NCBI GenBank assembly: GCA_900770925.1
Contig: CAAGLY010000012.1
Span: 1 to 57,791 of the forward strand
Origin: Bacilli bacterium
Lineage (GTDB): Bacteria > Bacillota_I > Bacilli_A > RFN20 > CAG-288
Direction of reading: 5' to 3'
DNA: 57,791 nt
Shown here: piece after piece, positions 8,596 through 15,131 of the stretch
How the letters are laid out: each line of letters opens with the position of its first letter
Position numbering within the stretch: the first letter of the stretch is position 1
Translations under genes and position numbers: made by a program
Notes under the pieces: generated by a model
The model's input: only the letters and a program-made list of their open reading frames with translations
Told to the model about the DNA's origin: nothing
Databases searched by the model: none

Positions 8596-8644
8596 CTTTT
8601 TCCTCCTAAAACTGGTTCTATTTTACTCTTTCCGGAGGCTTTTT

Positions 8645-8677
8645 AAAACAAAAAGCAGGCAGGATTGCTCCTGCCTG
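8645..8677 (-). terminator. Strong terminator of the tkt-upstream RNA
   Basis: A perfect 9-bp stem (CAGGCAGGA 8656-8664 with TCCTGCCTG 8669-8677) and a 4-nt loop are followed on the minus strand by TTTTTGTTTT. It sits about 50 bp before the tkt start codon, so it either ends an independent RNA or acts as an attenuator for tkt. Confidence 0.88.
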
Positions 8678-8826
8678 ATCTAAGATGGATGGGTTTTTCC
8701 CCATGAATAAGTGGGTGCTCTCCCTTATTCGTTAGGATTCCTGCTCAGGGGCAGGCCTTCAACACGGAATAAGCGTCTAAGCTCCCGATAAGCGATTTGT
8801 CGGAAAAGCGCATAATGTTCTTAGAC
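8655..8826 (-). ncRNA. Structured RNA upstream of tkt (candidate riboswitch/leader or 6S-like RNA)
   Basis: About 172 nt between a minus-strand -10 box and a strong intrinsic terminator, with no open frame. Hairpins, in minus orientation: CCTGC-CCCTGA-GCAGG (8740-8755), GAATAAG...CTTATTC with an inner GGG/CCC (8705-8730), and an ATGGG/CCCAT hairpin near 8690-8704. Two segments have two mutually exclusive partners each. TCTAAGA (8819-8825) can pair with 8776-8781 or with 8679-8685, the latter closing the whole RNA. GAATAAG (8724-8730) can pair with CTTATTC at 8767-8773 or at 8705-8711. CCTGCC near 8750-8755 could also pair with GGCAGG of the terminator arm. A trans-acting 6S-like RNA is the alternative reading. 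I cannot assign an Rfam family. Confidence 0.55.
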
Positions 8827-8832
8827 ACTAAA

Positions 8833-8861
8833 AGTATATCGTATTCCGCTAAGAAAGGGAA
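8833..8861 (-). promoter_or_regulatory. Promoter of the tkt-upstream RNA
   Basis: On the minus strand, TTCCCT (8856-8861), a 17-bp spacer and TATACT (8833-8838). It begins immediately after the trmL stop codon. The predicted RNA start is near 8826. The -35 is weak. Confidence 0.5.
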
Positions 8862-9392
8862 CTACCTAGAAGTGTCCTTTGTCCACTTTTCTAAGTAGTC
8901 ATCCCCCTTAATCGTTTCTCGTGTCGCAAGGTTTGGGAACCCTTCCTGTCTTAAGGCTTCAGCCCTGACAAGAGCGACACTATTGGAAAGATTCAGGCTT
9001 CTGGCGTTTATCGCCATCGGGATGCGCCTTGTCTTATCCCTATGAGCCTGTAAGACAGGCTTAGGAATGCCGGTGCTTTCCCGGCCGAACCTAAACCATT
9101 TGTCATGAATGGAATCCGAAAGGTCAAAGGAAGAATAGACGTTCTTAGAGTAACGGGTGACATAGTACCCTTCTTCCTTGCCATGGACTTTCCTAAAATC
9201 CTCGATGGTAGCAAAGCGCTCAATCTCAAACCCGATGGCATAGTCCATCTCGGCTCTCTTTAAGGAACGGTCAGACAGTTCGAAGGTCAGGTTTCCTATA
9301 ATGGTCAGCTTTAAGTCAAAGGCAACGCAGGTACGGATGATGTTTCCGACATTTGCCGGTTTTTCCGGTTCGAACAGAACAACCCGGTTCAT
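8862..9392 (-). CDS. trmL: tRNA (cytidine/uridine(34)-2'-O)-methyltransferase, SPOUT family
   Basis: SAM-dependent methylation of the wobble ribose of tRNA-Leu isoacceptors. The 176-aa minimal SPOUT protein starts with VVLFEPEKPANVGNIIR, the canonical TrmL opening. It carries the knotted SAM-binding segments FGRESTGIPKPVL, RIPM and SLNLSNSVALVRAEALRQ. The last gene of the minus-strand run proS-pepP-trmL, it starts 3 bp after the pepP stop, so co-transcription is very likely. Its 3' end abuts the promoter of the downstream RNA. Confidence 0.93.
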   Translation of the reverse strand: MNRVVLFEPEKPANVGNIIRTCVAFDLKLTIIGNLTFELSDRSLKRAEMDYAIGFEIERFATIEDFRKVHGKEEGYYVTRYSKNVYSSFDLSDSIHDKWFRFGRESTGIPKPVLQAHRDKTRRIPMAINARSLNLSNSVALVRAEALRQEGFPNLATRETIKGDDYLEKWTKDTSR

Positions 9393-9395
9393 ATT

Positions 9396-11171
9396 TTAGC
9401 GGTAAAGCGGTGAAGTCTGCCGGACAAGATAGGCAAGAAGATCGGGATCACCCTGGCAATACGGAGCAAGCTTCTCAAAAACCATGTGGTGGTAGCTGTT
9501 GAGCCATTCGAGTTCATCCTGGCTTAGCCTATCGAGGTTAATGCCCTGGCGGTCATAAGGAACATAGGTGATTGTCTCAAACTTGTAGAAAATGCCGTCA
9601 TCCGTTTCAAATGCAGGAACAACCAATAAGTTGTTTTCTAAACGGATTCCGTAATGATTGGCTTTATAGACACCTGGTTCAATGGTGATGATATGGCCAA
9701 GCTGCAGTTCTCCCTTGTCTCCGCGGTCTGGATTGTCATAGAAGCGGAAACCGATAGGACCTTCATGGACGCAGGACCTATAGCCGACACCATGCCCGGT
9801 TCCGCACTTATAGTCCCTGCCTTCCTTCCACCTGATTTCACGGGCGGTAATATCGATGGAATGGCCGGTGCATCCTTTCTCGAAGATTGTAGTGGAAAGG
9901 GCAATCTGACTCTTTAAGGTCAGAGTATAGTCATGCTTGACCTCTTCCGAGACATGCTTAGAGACAATAAAAGTACGGGTGGTATCCGTCGTGCCTCCAT
10001 AGTACTGTCCTCCGGAATCGACAAGGAGAAGCTGGTTGTTCCGGGTTAAGGGAGCATAATTGTTCTCGCTCGGGGCATAGTGCCTCCTAGCGGCATTGCT
10101 GTCCGTAGCTGCGATTGTGCCGAAGGATAAATCAAAGCAGCGCGGATTGCTTCTTCTGGCATTATCGATATACTGAGCGCAGTTAAGCTCATTTAGTCTT
10201 CCGGTATCGATGGTCTCATCGATATACTTCCTCAGCTTGAGAACGGCAATGCCGTCAATAGCCTGGACTTCCTTGGTGTTCTTGACTTCGACAGGTCCCT
10301 TGACCGATTTCTGGGCATAGACCGGAGAAGGAGAGAAAATCTTATTCTTCAGCTTTGCACAGATAAAGGCGTTTGTCTTATTCGGATCGACTAGAGTCGG
10401 AACATCCTTAACCGAGTCAAGGAAAGAGGCGAAGCTATCATAGGAGTGGACAATGACTTTGTCTTCGCTGAAATTATCCGGTAACTTGCTTTGATCGATG
10501 AAGAGATGGATATCCTCTTTTTCATCGATGTAAAGATAGGAGTAGAAGACTGGAGTGCAGGGGATATCGCTTCCGCGATAGCCTAAGACATAGGCGATAT
10601 CGTCAAGCCTAGGGACAGCAATGGCTTTTGCCCCTTTCTTGAAAACAGTCTTCCTGATATGGTTTACCCGTTCCTTGCGGGATAAGGAGAGAAGGTTATC
10701 ATCTACCTTCCAGATCTTTCCGCTTGGGAAAGAAGGGAGATCCTTGACCCTATAGGAATAAGAGACCTGACGGATTTCATGGCGGCTATCGAGGAAGAAG
10801 GAATTAAGCTCACCTAAAGAGAAAAGAGAGCTATCTAAACCAAGAGGATATAGTTCATTATCTTTGACAAAGGAGCTTAAAGAGGGGACTCCTGCCTTGC
10901 CGGCATAGACAAGGGTGCATAAGCTGCCCTCGAGTTCCTTTTCCGCTTCGGTCCAATAACGGCCGTCCGTATAGATATAATAATGGTCGAGAGTGACAAG
11001 CAGAGTGCCGTCGTTGCCTTTGAACGGGCAGAAATAGAAGCGTTCTGCTGCAAAACGGGAGCAGCATTCCTCGGACCTGTTCGGGTCCGTGGAAGGGATG
11101 ATATAGGCCTTTAATCCATCCTTTCTCCTCTGCTGACGGAGCAGGTCAATTCTCTGATCGAATTCGTTCAT
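9396..11171 (-). CDS. pepP: Xaa-Pro aminopeptidase (M24 metallopeptidase)
   Basis: Removes N-terminal residues that precede proline. The 591-aa protein has the three-domain layout of large cytosolic aminopeptidase P: two creatinase-like N-terminal domains (about 1-300) and the pita-bread catalytic domain. The dinuclear metal ligands are visible in order: Asp in LLLVDSGGQY, Asp in TTDTTRTF, His in GTGHGVGYRS, Glu in ITIEPGVYK and Glu in GIRLENNLLVV. HEGP is also present. An AATCGGAGGATTA ribosome-binding site precedes ATG 11171. It is flanked by proS and trmL at 15 and 3 bp. No defect is seen. Confidence 0.93.
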   Translation of the reverse strand: MNEFDQRIDLLRQQRRKDGLKAYIIPSTDPNRSEECCSRFAAERFYFCPFKGNDGTLLVTLDHYYIYTDGRYWTEAEKELEGSLCTLVYAGKAGVPSLSSFVKDNELYPLGLDSSLFSLGELNSFFLDSRHEIRQVSYSYRVKDLPSFPSGKIWKVDDNLLSLSRKERVNHIRKTVFKKGAKAIAVPRLDDIAYVLGYRGSDIPCTPVFYSYLYIDEKEDIHLFIDQSKLPDNFSEDKVIVHSYDSFASFLDSVKDVPTLVDPNKTNAFICAKLKNKIFSPSPVYAQKSVKGPVEVKNTKEVQAIDGIAVLKLRKYIDETIDTGRLNELNCAQYIDNARRSNPRCFDLSFGTIAATDSNAARRHYAPSENNYAPLTRNNQLLLVDSGGQYYGGTTDTTRTFIVSKHVSEEVKHDYTLTLKSQIALSTTIFEKGCTGHSIDITAREIRWKEGRDYKCGTGHGVGYRSCVHEGPIGFRFYDNPDRGDKGELQLGHIITIEPGVYKANHYGIRLENNLLVVPAFETDDGIFYKFETITYVPYDRQGINLDRLSQDELEWLNSYHHMVFEKLAPYCQGDPDLLAYLVRQTSPLYR

Positions 11172-11186
11172 TCTATAATCCTCCGA

Positions 11187-12629
11187 TTAATAGGCCCGGG
11201 CGAAGAAGACAACATGGTCTGCCTTATTTCCAGTCAGGGCATCCTTATCGTCAAAGGCTTCCTGATTGAACGGCATAACACGGGGTGTCGCATTGAAGTC
11301 TTCTTTCAGTCTCTTCTCATCTTCCGCTTCATCTAAGTCGCTTGTCCTAGTCTTAGCGAATCCACCGCCAGTCGTGATGACTTCCTTGATTTCGTCATAG
11401 CTATGGACTTCATGGATATGGGAATTAAGGTAAGTCAGGGCCTTCTGATACCTGCCTTCCTGGATTTCCTTAAGCAAAGCAGGAATACCCTTGACTGCCT
11501 CTTCAATCTTAAGGAACTTCTTCTCTCCGGAATAACGGATAGAGAGAGCAAGAGTTCCGTTCTCAATATCCTTCGGACCGATTTCAATACGGAGCGGAAT
11601 GCCTTTCCTTTCGTATTGGCTGAACTTCCAGCCGGGAGTCTTATCGGAAGCATCGATATCGACTCGGACGTCTTCCTTAAGGAGTTCGTCTTTGATCTGA
11701 TTTGCGGTTTCCCTGATCCGCTTATCCTTATCGGCACGGATAGGAATGATCCTGACCTGAGTCGGAGCAATCCTAGGCGGAAGGACTAAGCCTTCATCAT
11801 CGCCGTGTACCCTAATCAGAGCACCGATTAAACGGGTAGAAATACCCCAGGAAGTATAGTGCGGATAAGTAATCTGGTTTTCCTTGTTGAGATAGCGGAT
11901 GTTATAGGCTTTGCAGAAATTCTGACCGAGGTAGTGGCTGGTTCCGCACTGGAGAGCCTGGCCGTCCGGCCTTAAGGCTTCGATCGTATAGGTATCGACT
12001 GCACCGGCAAATTTCTCACTCTCCGGTTTCTTGCCCCTGACGAAGGGAATAGCCAGTAAATCACGTCCGAGTTCGTTGTAGATGCGGAGGATGGAAAGAG
12101 CGAATTCACGCGCTTCGTTCTCACTGGAATGGAGAGTATGTCCTTCCTGCCAGAGGAATTCGCTTCCGCGGAGGAAAGGACGGGTGGTCTTCTCCCAGCG
12201 GACAACAGAGCACCACTGGTTGTATTTGACCGGAAGGTCGTTATAGGAGTGGACAATATCCTTGAAGTGATCGCAGAAAAGGGTCTCACTGGTCGGGCGG
12301 ACGACGAACTCTTCGCTTAACTGTTTGTTTCCGCCACGGGTAACGACTGCGCATTCCGGGGCAAAGCCTTTGACGAAGTCCTCTTCCTTGGCTAAAAGAT
12401 TCCTAGGAATCAGGCTGGGGAGATAGACATTCCGAACACCGAGCTGTTTGATGCGCTTATCGAAATAATTCTGAATTCCTTCCCAGAGAGCGTATCCGTC
12501 CGGGCGATAGATAATGAATCCCTTCGCCTGGGCATAGTCCCTAAGCTCGGCTTTCGTACAGACATCGGTATACCACTTTGCGATGTTCTCGCTCTTCGAC
12601 GTAATGCTTTTGACTTTCTTGTCTGCCAT
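11187..12629 (-). CDS. proS: Prolyl-tRNA synthetase, short (archaeal/eukaryotic-like) type
   Basis: Charges tRNA-Pro. The 480-aa length, absence of the bacterial editing insertion and a C-terminal zinc-type domain ending in a terminal tyrosine (FFARAY) identify the ProS3 form, which is shared by archaea, eukaryotes and some bacteria such as mycoplasmas. Class II motif 2 reads RWEKTTRPFLRGSEFLWQEGHT. Motif 3 is in the GDDEGLVLPPRIAP segment. An AAGGAG site precedes ATG 12629. It lies 5 bp after the GGDEF/EAL-like gene, which appears to lead the operon. Confidence 0.95.
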   Translation of the reverse strand: MADKKVKSITSKSENIAKWYTDVCTKAELRDYAQAKGFIIYRPDGYALWEGIQNYFDKRIKQLGVRNVYLPSLIPRNLLAKEEDFVKGFAPECAVVTRGGNKQLSEEFVVRPTSETLFCDHFKDIVHSYNDLPVKYNQWCSVVRWEKTTRPFLRGSEFLWQEGHTLHSSENEAREFALSILRIYNELGRDLLAIPFVRGKKPESEKFAGAVDTYTIEALRPDGQALQCGTSHYLGQNFCKAYNIRYLNKENQITYPHYTSWGISTRLIGALIRVHGDDEGLVLPPRIAPTQVRIIPIRADKDKRIRETANQIKDELLKEDVRVDIDASDKTPGWKFSQYERKGIPLRIEIGPKDIENGTLALSIRYSGEKKFLKIEEAVKGIPALLKEIQEGRYQKALTYLNSHIHEVHSYDEIKEVITTGGGFAKTRTSDLDEAEDEKRLKEDFNATPRVMPFNQEAFDDKDALTGNKADHVVFFARAY

Positions 12630-12634
12630 AGTTT

Positions 12635-14500
12635 TTACTCCTTGATATTTTTCTTTGACTCGGCCTCGTTTGCCCTGAGACTGAAGAGTGGGTTCTGCTT
12701 CGGAGCTAGCTTCTTTGCATCCTGGATGAAGAAGCTGACCTTCTTCGGATCGAACGGCTCTAATCGGCTAGAAGGCAGGGCTAGACTGTCGCAGAGGAGG
12801 AAGGTGGCTCCGTAGTGCGTAGCAAGTTCTGCCTGTTCGGTTGTCTTCAATCCGTAGTAGACAAAGGGAACCGAATAGCCTTTGTAGTTGCCTTGAATCG
12901 TCCGCAGGTCGTTATGTCCCTTATCGCCTGCATTGGCAAGGACATAGCTTGGTGAGACGAAGAAGTATCCGAACTGTTTCAGTATACGGCTTCTGAGAAC
13001 AGGGGATGGCGTATCGAGAAGCAGAGCCGGGATAAATCCCCTTTTCTTCCTTTCCCGGATGTTCTTCCTTGTCAGATAGGTCTCTTCTCCGGAATTCAGG
13101 ATATCGACTTCGGATAAGAGGAAGATGAACTTATATCCGGACTTAGACTGAGAGAAGATAATCTGTGCATTCTTCCTCAGCAGATAAGGAAGCTGAAGGA
13201 CAATGTTTGCTTTCTGTTTTGACCTCTGATCGTTTTTCTCAAGCAGAGAGTTGATCCGTCCGAAGAGATTGATGGATGTGCCCGGGCTATTCTTCAGCTG
13301 TTCATAGACGCCTTTCCAGTCCTTGATATACTTGGTTCCGTAAGGAATGAACTCCGTCAGATAGAAGCTCGGCTTGATCTTTGTCCTGTCGGTCTGACTC
13401 GCTGTCAGGTCTAGGCAGGGAGTGAAGTAAAGACGGAAGGTCTTGTTCTTAATCCTGTTCTTGACTTCCCTATTCTCGGCTTTCTGAGTTTCGTAGTTAG
13501 TGAAGAAGGAAGAATCATAAAAGAGGAATCGCTGTTTCTTGGCTTTTCCTTCGCCGATAGCATCGCACCTCTTTAAGGCCTGCTGGATACCGACACGGAA
13601 GTTTCCTTTATGGTCCTGATTGAGTGAAGCGCCTATGCCGATTGTCAGGCTTCGGTTAGGAAGTCCCCTATTGACCTGCTGCTGCAGGGAGGTGGCAAGA
13701 GTAGAAGCTAAGTTCCTGGCCGAGAATTTTGAGAACGTCGTCCTGTCAAGAACGATGAACTCATCCGGCTTATTCCTGAACAGACGCCGTTTCTTTCCTA
13801 AGAACCGGGTAAGTGAGCGGTAGATTGCATCGAATTCCTTCTTTTCCTCTTCCTTTGTCAGGACTGAAGAAGAGAAGACTTTGATGGCATAGATAGCCCC
13901 CCTGCTTTCCTCGACCGAGGCAGCAAGGAACTTCCGGGCATCCTCTTCTCTCTTAAGAAGGTAGTGATTGGCTCGGAAGCGGTTAAGAAGACGATTATTG
14001 TCAGAGTGGCTGTTCTTCGAATAAGGGACAAGATAGGATTCGAAGTGGATCCTATGGGCAGAAGGATTGATGTTGGTGACTTCCCTGATGGTCGGACAGG
14101 TCCGGTTTGCTTTATTCAGCTTGATTTCAGCTGAGAAGTACTCTTCATAGTCGCCTTTGCTGATGGAATCAAGCCAGGATTTGACACGGAGCTTATCGGA
14201 AGGGACAAACTGATGGAGGAATTCATCCTGGGTGAAGGTTTTCCGATTGGCAAGGTCTTTTTTATCCACGCAGTAGAAGGTCTTAGTCCTCCTATCCCTT
14301 CGGTAAACACGGACATTATAGTCATGCCTTTCGGCTTCCTTCCTCCTTTTCCAGCTCTTTCCGCCGAAAAGAAGAAGGCCTAAACCAAAGAGGATAAAAA
14401 CCAGCAAGGCGACAAGGCCAAGATAAAGGAAGAGTTCTTTCTTGCTAATGGTGATTGCAAGCAGGTTAATAGTGTAACTATAATCCATAATTAAAAGCAT
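12635..14500 (-). CDS. Membrane protein with degenerate GGDEF and EAL domains
   Basis: A single N-terminal membrane segment (a hydrophobic stretch ending LLLFGGKSW), then a linker and an RNK-PDEF-IVLD sequence where a GGDEF motif would sit, so the first two glycines are gone. Next comes an EAL-like region whose signature reads YLTEFIP, and near the end YYGLKTTEQAELATHYGA, a recognisable relic of the EGVETxEQ block without its catalytic glutamate. I infer a catalytically dead c-di-GMP-type protein, perhaps a receptor or scaffold. The start is ATG 14500 (MLLIMDY) or 14488, and no Shine-Dalgarno site precedes either. Loss of the motifs in an otherwise open frame of about 620 codons suggests selection for a non-enzymatic role. 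It heads the operon with proS, pepP and trmL. Confidence 0.75.
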   Translation of the reverse strand: MLLIMDYSYTINLLAITISKKELFLYLGLVALLVFILFGLGLLLFGGKSWKRRKEAERHDYNVRVYRRDRRTKTFYCVDKKDLANRKTFTQDEFLHQFVPSDKLRVKSWLDSISKGDYEEYFSAEIKLNKANRTCPTIREVTNINPSAHRIHFESYLVPYSKNSHSDNNRLLNRFRANHYLLKREEDARKFLAASVEESRGAIYAIKVFSSSVLTKEEEKKEFDAIYRSLTRFLGKKRRLFRNKPDEFIVLDRTTFSKFSARNLASTLATSLQQQVNRGLPNRSLTIGIGASLNQDHKGNFRVGIQQALKRCDAIGEGKAKKQRFLFYDSSFFTNYETQKAENREVKNRIKNKTFRLYFTPCLDLTASQTDRTKIKPSFYLTEFIPYGTKYIKDWKGVYEQLKNSPGTSINLFGRINSLLEKNDQRSKQKANIVLQLPYLLRKNAQIIFSQSKSGYKFIFLLSEVDILNSGEETYLTRKNIRERKKRGFIPALLLDTPSPVLRSRILKQFGYFFVSPSYVLANAGDKGHNDLRTIQGNYKGYSVPFVYYGLKTTEQAELATHYGATFLLCDSLALPSSRLEPFDPKKVSFFIQDAKKLAPKQNPLFSLRANEAESKKNIKE

Positions 14501-14504
14501 TATT

Positions 14505-14533
14505 ATTATAGTTACTCTAAAACTTGTTAGCAA
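14505..14533 (-). promoter_or_regulatory. Promoter of the GGDEF/EAL-like gene (leaderless or short leader)
   Basis: Minus strand: TTGCTA (14528-14533), 17-bp spacer, TATAAT (14505-14510). The ATG at 14500 is only 5 nt downstream of the -10 box. Its -35 overlaps the -35 of the divergent acpP promoter. Confidence 0.65.
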
Positions 14534-14551
14534 TTTCCATAAAAATATATT
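14524..14551 (+). promoter_or_regulatory. Promoter of acpP
   Basis: TTGTTA (14524-14529), 16-bp spacer, TATATT (14546-14551). The -35 shares two bases with the opposing promoter, so RNA polymerase cannot occupy both at once. Confidence 0.55.
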
Positions 14552-14604
14552 ATATTATTTGTGCGCTCAGGCGCTTTATCCCGCATAAAGGAGGACGATT
14601 AGCT

Positions 14605-14847
14605 ATGGACATCTATGCTAAACTGAAAGAAAGGCTCAATGAACAGATCAAGAAGAAAAGCTTCGACATCAATTCAGTCACTCCGGAAACAGACCTTGAC
14701 GATTTAGGTCTCGATTCCCTTGATAAAGCAGAACTCAGGATCAACATCGAAGACGAGTTCGGATTACCGGAAATCTCCCAGGAGGAGAGGAGGGATATCC
14801 AGACCGTCAAAGACGTCAAAGACCTGATTGAAAAGAAGCGCAAATAA
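14605..14847 (+). CDS. acpP: Acyl carrier protein
   Basis: An 80-aa acidic helical-bundle carrier. The 4'-phosphopantetheine attachment serine is in LGLDSLDKAEL (a canonical DSL motif at about residue 37). The start is ATG 14605, preceded by AAAGGAGG at an ideal distance. An upstream in-frame extension to 14524 has no homology and crosses the promoter. No fatty-acid synthesis genes flank it. Its neighbours are a divergent GGDEF/EAL-like gene and two tRNA genes, so it is an orphan carrier in this window. Slightly unusual is the extra charge in DEFGLPEISQEERRD, but the overall pattern is type II ACP. Confidence 0.93.
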   Translation: MDIYAKLKERLNEQIKKKSFDINSVTPETDLDDLGLDSLDKAELRINIEDEFGLPEISQEERRDIQTVKDVKDLIEKKRK

Positions 14848-14850
14848 CTC

Positions 14851-14879
14851 TTGCAAATCTAAAAAAGATTTGCTATATT
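14851..14879 (+). promoter_or_regulatory. tRNA operon promoter overlapping a perfect hairpin
   Basis: TTGCAA (14851-14856), 17-bp spacer, TATATT (14874-14879), with a predicted start just before tRNA-Asn. The spacer coincides with a perfect 8-bp inverted repeat GCAAATCT/AGATTTGC (14853-14860 with 14866-14873). That could terminate acpP weakly (there is no T-run) or bind a regulator. Confidence 0.6.
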
Positions 14880-14888
14880 AGAACCCGT

Positions 14889-14964
14889 GCCAACTTAGCT
14901 CAGTCGGTAGAGCAACCGGCCGTTAACCGGTAGGTCGTAGGTTCGAATCCTACAGTTGGCGCCA
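14889..14964 (+). tRNA. tRNA-Asn (GTT)
   Basis: Complete cloverleaf: acceptor GCCAACT/AGTTGGC, D-arm AGCTCAGTCGGTAGAGC, anticodon stem ACCGG/CCGGT with loop CCGTTAA (anticodon GTT), T-arm GTAGG-TTCGAAT-CCTAC, discriminator G and encoded CCA. Confidence 0.97.
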
Positions 14965-14975
14965 TTCTCTTTTTC

Positions 14976-15051
14976 GGCCTGGTGGAGAAGTGGTTAACTC
15001 ACATCCCTTTCAAGGATGCATTCACGGGTCCGAACCCCGTCCAGGTCACCA
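14976..15051 (+). tRNA. tRNA-Glu (TTC)
   Basis: Acceptor GGCCTGG pairs with CCAGGTC (one G-U), anticodon stem CATCC/GGATG with loop CTTTCAA (anticodon TTC), T-arm ACGGG-TCCGAAC-CCCGT, discriminator A and encoded CCA. It is 11 bp after tRNA-Asn, so the two are co-transcribed. It is a substrate of MnmA encoded at 2874. Confidence 0.97.
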
Positions 15052-15059
15052 GTAAATCC

Positions 15060-15088
15060 ACGCTCCGGATACAGGAGCGTTTTTATTT
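15060..15088 (+). terminator. Terminator of the tRNA-Asn/tRNA-Glu operon
   Basis: A 7-bp stem ACGCTCC/GGAGCGT (15060-15066 with 15074-15080) is followed by TTTTTATTT. Confidence 0.85.
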
Positions 15089-15131
15089 ATTAAATCAGAA
15101 TCCAATCAGAAAAAGCCACCTGGTGAGCGGC

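Noticed and set aside
14853..14873. Rho-independent terminator for acpP.
   Set aside because: The stem is good but is followed by TATATT, not a T-run, and it overlaps the tRNA promoter.
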